From an uncultured Bacilli bacterium (lineage in GTDB: Bacteria; Bacillota_I; Bacilli_A; RF39; UBA660): a DNA stretch of 40,344 nt. The position numbers and the translations under genes are program-made. Each line of letters opens with the position of its first letter. The first letter of the stretch is position 1. Location: assembly GCA_934141575.1 (NCBI GenBank), contig CAKPCJ010000009.1:1-40344 (forward strand), written 5' to 3'. The notes under the pieces are model-generated. The model saw only the letters and a list, made by a program, of their open reading frames with translations. It had not been told where the DNA came from and made no database searches. This document shows positions 8,412 through 18,080 of this stretch, piece by piece.

Positions 8412-9023
8412 TTAATACTCTTTTTTTAGATATATTTTTTTTGAAATAATATAAGAAATTATTAAGGACACAATTGATATTACTGCTAAAAATGCTATTT
8501 CATAATTGCTAAATATATTTATATATTTTTCTGGGATATTAATAATTTTTGAGATTAATCCAGATATGCATACTGTACCTATTACTAATAACATAGTAAT
8601 AATTCTTCCTTTTTCCGAACCATATTTAAACATTATTGGATATAACAAAGAAATTACAATAATTACTCCAACTAGACTTCCTGATAATTGTTGTATTAAG
8701 TTTAACATTTTTGTTTTATAAAATATATATGATATTACACCACATATCAACGCTATTACTACAGTTAATATTATGCTTGCTATGTATTTACTTTTAACAA
8801 CATTTTTTCTACCATTAGGTAATGTTATAGCATATGCATTCCAATTATTATAGTCGTCATAGCTAAATGTAGATATAAATATCATTATTGCTAGAAATGG
8901 TAATACAAATGTCATATCATTGTTCTGAGTTGATGATAGAATTAACCACACTAAGAACGCTATTGAAAGCAATTTTATGTTATTTTTAATCATTAATATA
9001 TCTTTTATTATTAAGCCTTTCAT
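8412..9023 (-). CDS. ABC-2 type transporter permease
   Basis: A 203-aa protein with about six hydrophobic helices and the start MKGLIIKDILMIKNNIKLL typical of the ABC2_membrane_5 permease group. The conserved TFSYDDYNNWNAYAITLP segment after TM2 and the following NVVKSKY are characteristic. It is the membrane partner of the ATPase encoded one base upstream. GGAG precedes the ATG. In this family with a YtrA-type regulator, such systems often respond to cell-wall-active agents or bacitracin-like peptides; here that is inference. Confidence 0.87.
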   Translation of the reverse strand: MKGLIIKDILMIKNNIKLLSIAFLVWLILSSTQNNDMTFVLPFLAIMIFISTFSYDDYNNWNAYAITLPNGRKNVVKSKYIASIILTVVIALICGVISYIFYKTKMLNLIQQLSGSLVGVIIVISLLYPIMFKYGSEKGRIITMLLVIGTVCISGLISKIINIPEKYINIFSNYEIAFLAVISIVSLIISYIISKKIYLKKEY

Positions 9024-9024
9024 A

Positions 9025-9882
9025 TTATTTTTCTCCTTTTATAATTAATAGCATTAAGTTATCAAGTGTTATTTTTTCTATAATACATTCTTTATATTTC
9101 TTTTCAATTTTATTTCTATCGTTTACTAAAATTTGATAATCATATTTATTCTTTTTAAATGCTATTACATCTTCTTTGTCTATGTTTTCAAGATAATCTA
9201 TGTCACATTTTAATACACCATAATTATCCAATATTTCGTCTTTACTTTTATCTATTATTTTTGCTCCATTATCTATAAATATTATGTGATCTGCGATTTG
9301 TTCTAGATCAGTAGTAATATGTGTTGAAAATAATATTGTATGATTTTCATCTTCTATAAATTTTAAAAATATATCTAATATTTCTTGCCTTGCCACTGGA
9401 TCTAATCCACTAGTTGGTTCATCCAATATAAGTAATTTTGGGTTGTGTGATAATGCTGCTGCTATTTCAACTTTTTTTCTCATTCCTTTGGATAGTTTTT
9501 TTAATTGTTGTGTGTCTATTATGTTAAATTCATTCATATAATTTTGAAATAAGTTCTCATCCCAATTTTTATAAGTAAACTTCATAATTTTATTTATATC
9601 TTTTGGACAAAGTATTTCGGGAAAAAATGTATTATCTAAAACTACACCTATATCCTCTTTTATACTATTCTCATACTTTTTGTAATCTTTATCAAATATT
9701 TTTATACTTTCATAATTTGTATTTATAATATTTAGTATAGATTTTATTATAGTTGTTTTTCCGGCACCGTTTTCCCCAATTAACCCTACTATTGTTCCAC
9801 TTTCAATATCAATATCAATGTTATCTAACTTAAAATTTTTATATTCCTTACTTAATTTTCTTACTTCTATGGCATTATTCAT
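9025..9882 (-). CDS. ABC transporter ATP-binding protein
   Basis: A 285-aa ATPase with Walker A GENGAGKTT (about residues 36-44), the variant signature LSKGMRKK, Walker B LLILDEPTSGLDP and switch His in LFSTHI. The last roughly 70 residues form the small C-terminal extension usual in YtrB/BcrA-type ATPases. The ATG overlaps the GntR stop as TAATG, with GGAGGT eight bases upstream, so it is tightly coupled to the regulator. It pairs with the ABC-2 permease downstream. Confidence 0.93.
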   Translation of the reverse strand: MNNAIEVRKLSKEYKNFKLDNIDIDIESGTIVGLIGENGAGKTTIIKSILNIINTNYESIKIFDKDYKKYENSIKEDIGVVLDNTFFPEILCPKDINKIMKFTYKNWDENLFQNYMNEFNIIDTQQLKKLSKGMRKKVEIAAALSHNPKLLILDEPTSGLDPVARQEILDIFLKFIEDENHTILFSTHITTDLEQIADHIIFIDNGAKIIDKSKDEILDNYGVLKCDIDYLENIDKEDVIAFKKNKYDYQILVNDRNKIEKKYKECIIEKITLDNLMLLIIKGEK

Positions 9883-10259
9883 TAATCATTACCTCCATAA
9901 AATATTTCAAATGCATCTAATATTTCTTTCTTTTCTATATCGTATTTTCTAGATAAATCTATTATTTTATTTATATTATCTTCAATTTCTTTTTTTGCCT
10001 GTTCTTTTGCTAATTCAATATTTTTGGTGCAAACAAAACTGCCTTTCCCATGTATTGTTTTTATGTATCCTCCTTCTTCAAGTTCATCATATGCTTTTTT
10101 TATTGTCATTACACTTATTCTGATATCTTGGGCTAATTTCCTTATTGATGGTATCATCTCATTTTCTTTTAAATCTCCATTTAGGATTTGATTTATAAAT
10201 GAGTCTTTTATTTGTTGATATATTGGTACATTACTAGAACTGTTTATTAATATTTTCAC
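9882..10259 (-). CDS. GntR family regulator, YtrA subfamily
   Basis: A 125-aa protein: an N-terminal GntR winged helix (PIYQQIKDSFINQI, then IPSIRKLAQDIRISVMTIKKAYDELE and GYIKTIHGKGSFV) followed by a short helical C-terminal tail of about 45 residues, which defines the YtrA subfamily. The start is GTG (10257-10259) behind AGAGGTGGT. It is the first gene of the regulator-ATPase-permease-tag operon and its promoter carries repeated half-sites, so autorepression is likely. Confidence 0.9.
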   Translation of the reverse strand: MKILINSSSNVPIYQQIKDSFINQILNGDLKENEMIPSIRKLAQDIRISVMTIKKAYDELEEGGYIKTIHGKGSFVCTKNIELAKEQAKKEIEDNINKIIDLSRKYDIEKKEILDAFEIFYGGND

Positions 10260-10269
10260 TAGACCACCT

Positions 10270-10302
10270 CTGTTAAATATACTATATAACAGTATATAAC
10301 AG
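10270..10302. promoter_or_regulatory. Probable GntR (YtrA-type) operator
   Basis: A near-perfect 23-bp palindrome (10270-10292, arms CTGTTA/TAACAG) covers the -10 box. Its right half, TATATAACAG, is repeated in tandem (10283-10292 and 10293-10302) through the spacer. Two or three overlapping half-sites over the promoter fit cooperative dimer binding by the encoded GntR protein. Confidence 0.6.
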
Positions 10303-10309
10303 TTGTCAA
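10281..10309 (-). promoter_or_regulatory. Promoter of the GntR-ABC operon
   Basis: On the minus strand: TTGACA (10304-10309), a 17-bp spacer and TATAGT (10281-10286), 22 bp before the GTG start. Confidence 0.8.
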
Positions 10310-10320
10310 TATTTTAATAT

Positions 10321-10348
10321 TAAAAGGATGGGTATTTTCCCATCCTTT
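10321..10348 (-). terminator. Terminator of the beta-helix protein gene
   Basis: 10-bp stem AAAGGATGGG/CCCATCCTTT with a 6-base loop (10323-10348), directly after the stop codon. It is followed on the minus strand by TTTTAATATT. Confidence 0.85.
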
Positions 10349-12073
10349 CTAATTTATAGCTGTACCATTAACATATAATTTATATCCATTAAAATCTATG
10401 TTACTGTATGATGTATCCTCATCTGTTAAAGAAGATACAAAACTATCACCAGTTAATTTTATTTTTGATGTTTTGTCAATTGTTAATTCTATTGATTTTG
10501 CTGTGTTATCTCCATTGATAGTTCCCTCATAATATGATTTTTCTTTCATTGTCATATTAATAGTGGAAACACTATCAATTACTATATTACCTATTGCTTC
10601 TTGATTGCTCATTACAAGTGTAACTTTTCCACCATTGCTTCCAGTAGTTCCCCAAGAGTCTTTTTGAGCTCTTAAAAAATTACCTGACGCATCATTATTT
10701 GTAATTGTATTATTTTCCAAATTTATAGTTGCTGTTGTATTAGTTATATAAAATGTGTCTCCATTGTTTGTTGTTATATTACTTTTTATTGCAGTAAATG
10801 TTGCATTACCTTCCGCAGCATCGCCACTCATTGACTGATATAGAAATATATTTTTGTATGTTGTTGATTGACCATTTAACGTTGTGTTACTATCGGTTAA
10901 ATTACAATTTTCTATTTTTACACTATTTTTGCCTTCTATTACTATTCCTTCTGATGCTGTTGCTGTTAACGTTGCATTACTTACTGTTATATCCGCTGTT
11001 GAATATATTGTTGGTGAACCTTTTCCTGATGTAGTATATGTTCCTTTATCTACTGTCACTGTTCCTCCTCCTCGGTCTGTACGTATAGCCGCACTCGATG
11101 TTCCAGAAGTACTTATTGTTAAATTTGAAGCTTTTGTTATTCCTCCTCCTGTTGTCATTATCCCACCTGCATTGTCCCCTGTTGTTGTAATTTTTGAATT
11201 GCTAATTGTTATTGTTGTTCCATCACTTTTACTATTGTTAGTCGTTGCTTGTCCTCCATAACTAAATACACCGTTTGCTCCAGATGCCTCTGTTTTAACA
11301 GTTATATTATCAAGTGTAACATTTGCACCAGATTTAGCAAGCAAAGCTGAATTATTTCCATAAAAGTTACTATTATCGCCACTATCTGAGTCACCTGTTT
11401 TTGTTACAGTAATGTTTGAAATATTGGCTGTTATATTTCCACTTATTAATAGGGTATTTTCATCTTTAGTTGTAGATTCATATTCACCATCAGTTATTGT
11501 TGTTGATGATGTTATTTCTTTTGTTCCTTTATATGTAATAGATTCACTTTGATTTTTTTGTTCATTTGTTGAATTATTATTTAAAAATATATTTTTTGTT
11601 ATGTATGCATCTAAAAATGTTAGACCGAATGTTAAGATTATCGTTAACAATACAATTATTAAAATTTTATCCCCAGTTGTAAAAGTTTCTTTTATTGTTT
11701 TTTTGTTAAAGTTGGACATTAATAAATATATTATTAATAATGAAAGAATTAAACTTTCTATTCCAAATATAACATAATATGTTGTTGATAAATCGCTTCC
11801 TTTTGTTTCAATTTGTCCTTGCATTTCTGGTCGTTTCTCATCGCTATCACTGTTTGAATTTTCTTTTAGCTCACCTTGCTCCTCATTTGGTAGTTCTGGT
11901 GGCTTATTATTTTCATCATCTGGTTTTTCTGGCGGTGTTCCCTGATTATTATTTTGCACTATATTCAAATTCGATGCGTTATCGTTTTTAGCAATGTTCA
12001 TTGTTACTATCATGCTCGAACTAATTAATACTATTAGCACTATCATTATTATATTTTTAATGCTTCTTTTCAT
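10349..12073 (-). CDS. Membrane-anchored surface protein with beta-helix repeats
   Basis: A 574-aa protein with three hydrophobic segments: residues 8-28 (signal anchor), 98-119 and 137-155. Between the first two lies a Pro/Glu/Lys/Asn-rich linker (about 45-90, including PPEKPDDENNKPPELP). From about residue 180 to the end it is a long Thr/Ser/Asn-rich, cysteine-free region of short beta-strands such as NITVTKT, NITVKTE, TITISNSKITT and TITVSNATL, typical of a right-handed parallel beta-helix. The predicted layout puts the beta-helix outside the cell. Such repeats occur in adhesins and polysaccharide-binding proteins; no catalytic residues are evident. AAAGGAAG precedes the ATG. It has its own terminator and is probably monocistronic. 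Confidence 0.75.
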   Translation of the reverse strand: MKRSIKNIIMIVLIVLISSSMIVTMNIAKNDNASNLNIVQNNNQGTPPEKPDDENNKPPELPNEEQGELKENSNSDSDEKRPEMQGQIETKGSDLSTTYYVIFGIESLILSLLIIYLLMSNFNKKTIKETFTTGDKILIIVLLTIILTFGLTFLDAYITKNIFLNNNSTNEQKNQSESITYKGTKEITSSTTITDGEYESTTKDENTLLISGNITANISNITVTKTGDSDSGDNSNFYGNNSALLAKSGANVTLDNITVKTEASGANGVFSYGGQATTNNSKSDGTTITISNSKITTTGDNAGGIMTTGGGITKASNLTISTSGTSSAAIRTDRGGGTVTVDKGTYTTSGKGSPTIYSTADITVSNATLTATASEGIVIEGKNSVKIENCNLTDSNTTLNGQSTTYKNIFLYQSMSGDAAEGNATFTAIKSNITTNNGDTFYITNTTATINLENNTITNNDASGNFLRAQKDSWGTTGSNGGKVTLVMSNQEAIGNIVIDSVSTINMTMKEKSYYEGTINGDNTAKSIELTIDKTSKIKLTGDSFVSSLTDEDTSYSNIDFNGYKLYVNGTAIN

Positions 12074-12125
12074 ATTATCTTCTTCCTTTCGTATTAATTA
12101 AACAATGTGTACATTAAATGAATAT

Positions 12126-12162
12126 TAAAAAAAGTAATTAACTACTTTTAAATTAATTACTT
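12126..12162 (-). terminator. Terminator of the AarF/UbiB-like gene
   Basis: 10-bp stem AAGTAATTAA/TTAATTACTT (12132-12141 with 12153-12162). On the minus strand it is followed by TTTTTT. Confidence 0.8.
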
Positions 12163-12163
12163 C

Positions 12164-13708
12164 CTAATACCCACTATGTATATTATCTTTTATTATTCTA
12201 ATTATTAATATAATAGATATGATAATTATTCCTGTCAAAAATGCGTATCTTACTTCATCAATATCTGTTAAACTAAATGCTACTATAAGGCAACCATCTA
12301 TAAATCCAAGCACTAATTCATGAATTAATTTTTCTATTTTATCAACTTGATTTTTTGAATTACTCAATTCAAATTTTAATTTTATATTTCCCTCATTCAT
12401 AGACTTTAATAATTTTTCTGCTTCATTTGGTAGATTTGATAAGCTCCTTGTTGTTTTGATTATTTTTTTGCTTATTTCTTTTATTGGTTCGCCTGATGTA
12501 ATTGATTTTATTTCATTTTCTATTACTTTTTCTTTTAATACACTTGTTAAACTTATCTTCGAATCAAGTGATTTTAATACTGGTTCTATTATTCCTATTC
12601 CACGCACTAACATAGTTATATTATGATCTAATATTAAACCGTTATTTTGTAGCATTTCGAACATATTTGTTATGAATTTTTTTGTATCTATTTTATCTAA
12701 TTCTAGCGTACTAAATTCTTTTAATATAGTTGATATTTCATTTGTTAATTTTTGTTTATTTAATTCACCATTCACTTTTGACATAGATATTAAGTAATTA
12801 GTTACTCCTTCATAGTCTTCTTCAATTATTGATTTCATGCATTTTTTTAACAGTTCCATATTTCTTTTCGTTAGAGTTCCAACCATACCCCAATCCAAAA
12901 AGATTATTCTCTCATCTAATAAACATATATTATCCGGATGTGGATCTGCATGAAACATTCCATCGTCTAATGCTTGTTTTATATAGTTCCTACTTAATTC
13001 TTTTGCAATTACACTTGTATTATATCCATTATTTTTTAATTCATCTATATTAGATATCATTATTCCATTTATATATTCCATTACTATAATATTTTCATTG
13101 CATAATTCTTTTATAACTTTTGGTGATGATATATATGGTATATCTTTGTTGCATTCTTCAAATGTATTCATATTTTCAACTTCTTGTTTAAAATTTAATT
13201 CCTTAATTGTTGATTCATATAATTCATCTATCATAGAATTTAAATCCATTATTTTTATAAAGTGATTTAAATGTAATATGTTTATTGCATTTTTTAACAA
13301 TTCCATATCCTGCTTTATTTCAACTTCTATATTTGGTCTTCTTACCTTTATTACAACTTCTTCGCCTGTATTTAGAACTGCTTTATGAACTTGCGCTATT
13401 GAAGCAGCACCTATTGGTTTCTCGTCTATCAATTTAAAGTATTTTTGATAATCCCCATACTCCTTTTTTAATATTTCTTCAATTGTTTTAAAGGGAAGTG
13501 GCTCAACATTACTCCTTAGTTTGGCTAGTTCAACACAATAATCATTTGGAATTATGTCTTCTCTAGTTGATAATATTTGCCCTATTTTTATGAATGTTGG
13601 CCCTAAATCTTCTATGGTTTTCCTTATGTTTTTTGGTGATTTATCGTTTAATAAATCATTTTTATTTATTATACTTATTATTTCTTTTAATCTAGTTTTA
13701 TTGTTCAT
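12164..13708 (-). CDS. AarF/UbiB (ABC1) family protein kinase-like protein
   Basis: A 514-aa atypical kinase of the UbiB/ADCK family. Visible hallmarks in order: the KxGQ motif in LGPTFIKIGQILSTR, the alanine-rich nucleotide loop GAASIAQVHKA, the ATP lysine in VVIKVRRP, the catalytic region DGMFHADPHPDN and the metal-binding motif LDWGMVG. A C-terminal hydrophobic hairpin (last about 50 residues) would anchor it to the membrane. The family supports isoprenoid-quinone or lipid metabolism; which one applies here is not shown. The longer frame from 13762 is rejected: ATG 13706-13708 has GGTGA upstream and matches the family start, while the extra 18 residues overlap a TATAAT box. Confidence 0.88.
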   Translation of the reverse strand: MNNKTRLKEIISIINKNDLLNDKSPKNIRKTIEDLGPTFIKIGQILSTREDIIPNDYCVELAKLRSNVEPLPFKTIEEILKKEYGDYQKYFKLIDEKPIGAASIAQVHKAVLNTGEEVVIKVRRPNIEVEIKQDMELLKNAINILHLNHFIKIMDLNSMIDELYESTIKELNFKQEVENMNTFEECNKDIPYISSPKVIKELCNENIIVMEYINGIMISNIDELKNNGYNTSVIAKELSRNYIKQALDDGMFHADPHPDNICLLDERIIFLDWGMVGTLTKRNMELLKKCMKSIIEEDYEGVTNYLISMSKVNGELNKQKLTNEISTILKEFSTLELDKIDTKKFITNMFEMLQNNGLILDHNITMLVRGIGIIEPVLKSLDSKISLTSVLKEKVIENEIKSITSGEPIKEISKKIIKTTRSLSNLPNEAEKLLKSMNEGNIKLKFELSNSKNQVDKIEKLIHELVLGFIDGCLIVAFSLTDIDEVRYAFLTGIIIISIILIIRIIKDNIHSGY

Positions 13709-13775
13709 ATACTTCACCATAATTATTATATCATAATTAAATTTTATTAAACTCAAATTCAAGTTATGTTTACAT

Positions 13776-13808
13776 AAAAAAGAATATACTTTTTTTGGTA
13801 TATTCTTT
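13776..13808 (-). terminator. Terminator of the MMPL exporter gene
   Basis: 11-bp stem AAAGAATATAC/GTATATTCTTT (13779-13789 with 13798-13808), followed by T-rich sequence on the minus strand. Confidence 0.8.
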
Positions 13809-13833
13809 CATTCATTGAATGCATGTTACTCAA

Positions 13834-16800
13834 CTATTTTGTGTTCTTTTTTGGTTCTACGTAACTATTTTTTCTGCATATTAATTTGTCAAATACTGCA
13901 AGAATACCAGGCAGCATAAACAAAATCAAAATTACTGAGCATAATGTACCCTGTGATATTGTTTCACAGATTTTTGCCGCTATTGCATCTGCAAATGTTG
14001 AAATAATTAGCGTTACAATAATTAATATTGATGAGGATGATATTATTGTATGTATAGACTTGTTGTATGCATTTATGATTGAGTCTTGTACGTTCATTGT
14101 TTGTCTAGATTCTTTGTAATAAGTTGTATATACAATAGCGTAATCTATCGTAGCTCCCATTAGAATAGCCTGAACTATCAATAATGAAATAAAGTATACA
14201 TCTGTTCCTGTCATTGACAATATTGCCATTGTAACAAATACTGCGCATTGAATAATTAGTGTTAATATTAATGGTATTAATAAATCCTTAAATGTTATTG
14301 CTACTACTACAAATATAAATATCATTGTAAGAATTGTTATGTAATTTAATTCACCATCGAATGATTTGCTCATTTCTAATGCCATTGGTGAATCTCCAAT
14401 TACATATACACCTTCATTTTTTCCAACTGTATCTAGTGCATTTTGGACAAATTCAAAAGTTTCTTTTCCTTCAACAGAATATTTTGTATTTAATATTGCT
14501 CTTGAATATTTGTTTGTTACTAATAATTTTTTTGCCTCACTAATACTTTCTTTTGCATCTGTTATTTGTTTTGACATATCATCATCGATAAAGCTTGAAT
14601 ATTTTTCATTATTTAATATATCACTATTTAGGTAGTTAACAATTTCTTCAACGGTCAATTTCCATGAGTCATCATAATAGTTTTTGCTTCCGTAATAAAT
14701 ATATACTACATCAACTGTGTTATAATCCAAGTTATCACTTAAACTACTTAGTGTATTATATAATTCTAATGAATTATATTTTCTATTATTTAATACATTT
14801 TTCATTAACCCATTTACTGTATTTAATTTATTTTTTGCTTCATTATTAATTTTTGATGAATATTTTGAATCTTTAAGGACATCTTGAATTATAAAGTTTG
14901 TAAAATCTATTAAAGATATTTTTTCATTGGTTTTGATATATTTTGAATCATATAATGACATTACCAAACTTATTGTATCCTTGTTGCTTCCTAATAAGTT
15001 TGCCAAATCTTTTGAATTATACCTTGTGTTATTAAGCGTTGAATTCATTACTGTATTTACTAATTTTAATTTACTAATTGTATTTTCATTTAAGCTAGAG
15101 CTTAATAATGGATTACTTTGATTATCAAGAATTAATTTTGTGAATTCTAATGGATTCATCGTTGTTGATAATTGTGAGAAGTCTGCAACATCATAAATAT
15201 TTTTCACAATTGATTCTTCTTGCCCTATTAAACTACTTAATTCTTTATATGTATATTTATTTGTTGTATTATTAACAATCTTGTAACCTAATTCTATGAG
15301 TTGTGTATTATTTCCAATTTTTGAATTAATTAATTGGTCGTCTTTATTAGTATATATAAAATTAATTATTTCTTTAATTGCCATAGTTTTGTAATCGCTT
15401 GATGCATTGTTTTTGAAATCATAATATCCATATCCAAGTGATACTGTTGCTACATTTACATCACTACTAATTTGTTGTAAATAATTTGTTAAAGTTTGAT
15501 AGTCATATGTAGGAACTACATTGTATGTTTGGCTATATGATAAATCCATAATATTTAATAACAATGCTAATTTCGCATATGCTTCATCACTTTCTTGTAA
15601 ATTTGATTTCATTATTGTCATTAATTTATATGGTGTTAATTTTATTGTAGTATCACTCATTGCCTCCTCATCTGTAGCTGATGGAAGTAATGATTTGTAT
15701 ACTCCAGCATAAATCATGTTAATTTGATTTTCTTCAAAACCAAAGTCTTTTAATTGTTCAAACATTTCTACTTTATTAAATTCACTTGTAATAAAATCAT
15801 TGTTGCTAAATTTATTTAAATATGGTTTATATTGATTAATTGACTGTGGTAATAATGTACTAATTGATGTGTCATTTAACACTTCAGTTACAAATGAATT
15901 TAGAGATAATTTCGTTGTTGTATTATATATTCCATTTGAAATATTATTCTTATAATAATTGTAGAAATATAACAATCCTAAAGTATTGCTATCCAAATTT
16001 TCTATTCCAAGAGATGTTAAAATATTTGCTAGTTCTTGGTTAGAATATTTCATATTTATGTTATTATCATCACTTAAAGTTTTTAAAACTGTTAATTTAT
16101 TTATTGTTTCTTCGTTAAACATGTTACTAAATGATGGATTATTTTTCAATTCTAATGCAATACTTGAGAATTCATTTATTGTCATAGTTGTACTAGAATT
16201 TATTGTTGTTCTATAAAATAAGAATAATTTATCAACTAGATTTTTATCTATTCCAAACAATTGAGCAATTTCATTTGATGTCATTTGTTTATTGATATTA
16301 TTTGAATTAGTAAATGGTTTTAATTGTTTTAGAGAATTTAAAGTATTTGAATCAATACTTGATGAGTAGTTCTGATCAGTTGCTACTTCATTTAACATGA
16401 AATTAACAAATTCACTTATTGTTATTTTTGTATCTACATTTTTAGAATTATATAGAATAAGTAAATCTTTAACATCACTTTCACTAATTCCTAAAATGCT
16501 AGCTATCTCACTAATACTTCTCTTTTTGTTTATATTTTCTTTATTTGAGAAATTCTCTAGTAAATTGATATTATCTTTTATTTCATCTGAAATAAGACCT
16601 GAAACTTTTTCATTTGTATAAATATCTGATTTGATAAATTTAATAAATTCATCAAGTGTCATACTATCATTAGTGTTCTTATTGTAATAATTGTAATAAA
16701 TTATTTTTATTAAATAATCATCTATTTCTGTTTCTTGACCTAAATCTTTGAATTTTTTATTTAATTCATTATATGAAAGTTTTTCATTAATTGTATTTCC

Positions 16801-18021
16801 GTAACATAACACTTGATTTGCTTTTTTATCACTTGTTAGTGATTTACAATATTCTGAAATAACATTTTCATATTTATTTTCATATACAATTGCTATTTGG
16901 TTTGTTGCTGGGAAGTATTTTCCAACTTTATCCTGTTGTGAATCTGTATATAGGATTTCCAAATTTCCTTTTAATAGATATGCGCCAACAAACGCTACTA
17001 CTATTATTATCAATTGTGCTACCCTTGTTTTATAACCGAACTTCCCTAATTTAGTTAAGTTTAAATTTGGTGATTTCTTTTTTGAAGATATTATTGCCTT
17101 ATCAAACATTAATAATAATCCCGGTAGACAAAGGAATATACTTACTAAGCTTAGTAATACCCCTTTTGCAAGAACGAATCCCAAATCTCTACCTATAGTG
17201 AAACTCATAAATACTAATGCTAATAATCCAACAATTGTTGTTACTGAGCTACTTGAAATAGCTTTGAATGAGTCATATAATGCTTTCTTCATTGCTTTTT
17301 CTTTGTCTTTTTCTTTTTCTCTTTCTTGTCTATATCTATTAGACAACATTATTGAGTAATCCATTGATAGAGCTAATTGCAATATTGCAGTAATTGAATC
17401 TGTTATATTAGATACACTTGGAAACATGATGTTTGTACCTTTGTTAATAAATACTGCTATTCCAATAGATGTCAAATATAACCATGGTTCTATATAAGAT
17501 TCACTTAATATTGTTAATATTACCATTGCTATTGCTATTGCTAAAACAACTATCCACAATTTTAATACTGGTTTATATTCATCGTATATAGATCCACTCA
17601 TTGCCTCTGTTTTGTAATTTTTATTTACTTCGTTGTATACATTTTCTGCTGTTTTGGAGTGATCATAGTCATCTACTTTTAATGTATATAGTGTGTACTC
17701 TCCGTTGTTGTATTCTTCTGTATTGTCGTATTCTACTTTGCTTACTCCTTCAATACTTTGTAATTCTTTAAAAGTTGTTTTTTTATCTGATTCACTTAAA
17801 TCTTTAAACATTACGTTTAATTCACTTGATTTTTGTTCTTCAAATTCTTCATCCATTATATCCTTACCGATTTTTGTTTCTGATGTACTTGGAAGATACT
17901 TTGTAATATCAGAATTTATATTAACTTTTGTAGAAGTATATAAACAAACCCCTGTAAGAATTACAAATATTATTAAAATTATATTTCTTTTATTTACAAT
18001 AAAATCTGTAATTTTTTTCAT
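13834..18021 (-). CDS. MMPL/RND superfamily exporter with tandem repeats in the second extracytoplasmic domain
   Basis: A 1395-aa RND-type transporter, far longer than usual single-chain Firmicutes MMPL proteins. TM1 is at 12-30. A first external domain (about 31-150) is followed by TM2-6, with the conserved proton-relay region LSMDYSIMLSNRYRQE (219-233), and TM7 near 335-350. After an external domain come the last helices, with the matching ATIDYAIVYTTYYKE (1290-1304). Residues 412-1167 of the second external domain consist of about nine diverged repeats of 78-92 residues, sharing a pattern 'YsxxELaxlLG....V..LY.yY.sk.....iti.EFvnFi..dv....yss.i'. A GGAGAG site precedes the ATG. It follows a two-component operon from which it is separated by a hairpin, so it is a candidate target of that system (inference). 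Export substrate unknown. Confidence 0.88.
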   Translation of the reverse strand: MKKITDFIVNKRNIILIIFVILTGVCLYTSTKVNINSDITKYLPSTSETKIGKDIMDEEFEEQKSSELNVMFKDLSESDKKTTFKELQSIEGVSKVEYDNTEEYNNGEYTLYTLKVDDYDHSKTAENVYNEVNKNYKTEAMSGSIYDEYKPVLKLWIVVLAIAIAMVILTILSESYIEPWLYLTSIGIAVFINKGTNIMFPSVSNITDSITAILQLALSMDYSIMLSNRYRQEREKEKDKEKAMKKALYDSFKAISSSSVTTIVGLLALVFMSFTIGRDLGFVLAKGVLLSLVSIFLCLPGLLLMFDKAIISSKKKSPNLNLTKLGKFGYKTRVAQLIIIVVAFVGAYLLKGNLEILYTDSQQDKVGKYFPATNQIAIVYENKYENVISEYCKSLTSDKKANQVLCYGNTINEKLSYNELNKKFKDLGQETEIDDYLIKIIYYNYYNKNTNDSMTLDEFIKFIKSDIYTNEKVSGLISDEIKDNINLLENFSNKENINKKRSISEIASILGISESDVKDLLILYNSKNVDTKITISEFVNFMLNEVATDQNYSSSIDSNTLNSLKQLKPFTNSNNINKQMTSNEIAQLFGIDKNLVDKLFLFYRTTINSSTTMTINEFSSIALELKNNPSFSNMFNEETINKLTVLKTLSDDNNINMKYSNQELANILTSLGIENLDSNTLGLLYFYNYYKNNISNGIYNTTTKLSLNSFVTEVLNDTSISTLLPQSINQYKPYLNKFSNNDFITSEFNKVEMFEQLKDFGFEENQINMIYAGVYKSLLPSATDEEAMSDTTIKLTPYKLMTIMKSNLQESDEAYAKLALLLNIMDLSYSQTYNVVPTYDYQTLTNYLQQISSDVNVATVSLGYGYYDFKNNASSDYKTMAIKEIINFIYTNKDDQLINSKIGNNTQLIELGYKIVNNTTNKYTYKELSSLIGQEESIVKNIYDVADFSQLSTTMNPLEFTKLILDNQSNPLLSSSLNENTISKLKLVNTVMNSTLNNTRYNSKDLANLLGSNKDTISLVMSLYDSKYIKTNEKISLIDFTNFIIQDVLKDSKYSSKINNEAKNKLNTVNGLMKNVLNNRKYNSLELYNTLSSLSDNLDYNTVDVVYIYYGSKNYYDDSWKLTVEEIVNYLNSDILNNEKYSSFIDDDMSKQITDAKESISEAKKLLVTNKYSRAILNTKYSVEGKETFEFVQNALDTVGKNEGVYVIGDSPMALEMSKSFDGELNYITILTMIFIFVVVAITFKDLLIPLILTLIIQCAVFVTMAILSMTGTDVYFISLLIVQAILMGATIDYAIVYTTYYKESRQTMNVQDSIINAYNKSIHTIISSSSILIIVTLIISTFADAIAAKICETISQGTLCSVILILFMLPGILAVFDKLICRKNSYVEPKKNTK
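14521..16788 (-). repeat. About nine protein-level repeats inside the MMPL gene
   Basis: Units begin near residues 412, 497, 576, 655, 744, 836, 919, 997 and 1078 of the product. The best-preserved units carry RSISEIASILG, MTSNEIAQLFG, KYTYKELSSLIG and RYNSKDLANLLG, each followed about 15 residues later by an LY/FY pair and about 15 further on by an EF/DF plus helix. Units five and six are the most diverged. At DNA level the copies are too different to be called repeats by eye. Confidence 0.7.
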
Positions 18022-18080
18022 ACACTTTCTCTCCTTTTAGATGTTATCGTACGCCTGTAAAATAAACTGAAAATAAACAA

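Noticed and set aside
14521..16788. CRISPR-like or DNA satellite array in the repeat region of the MMPL gene
   Set aside because: The repeats are only visible in the protein, units are 78-92 codons, and the DNA copies are too diverged; no short identical repeats with spacers occur anywhere in the window.
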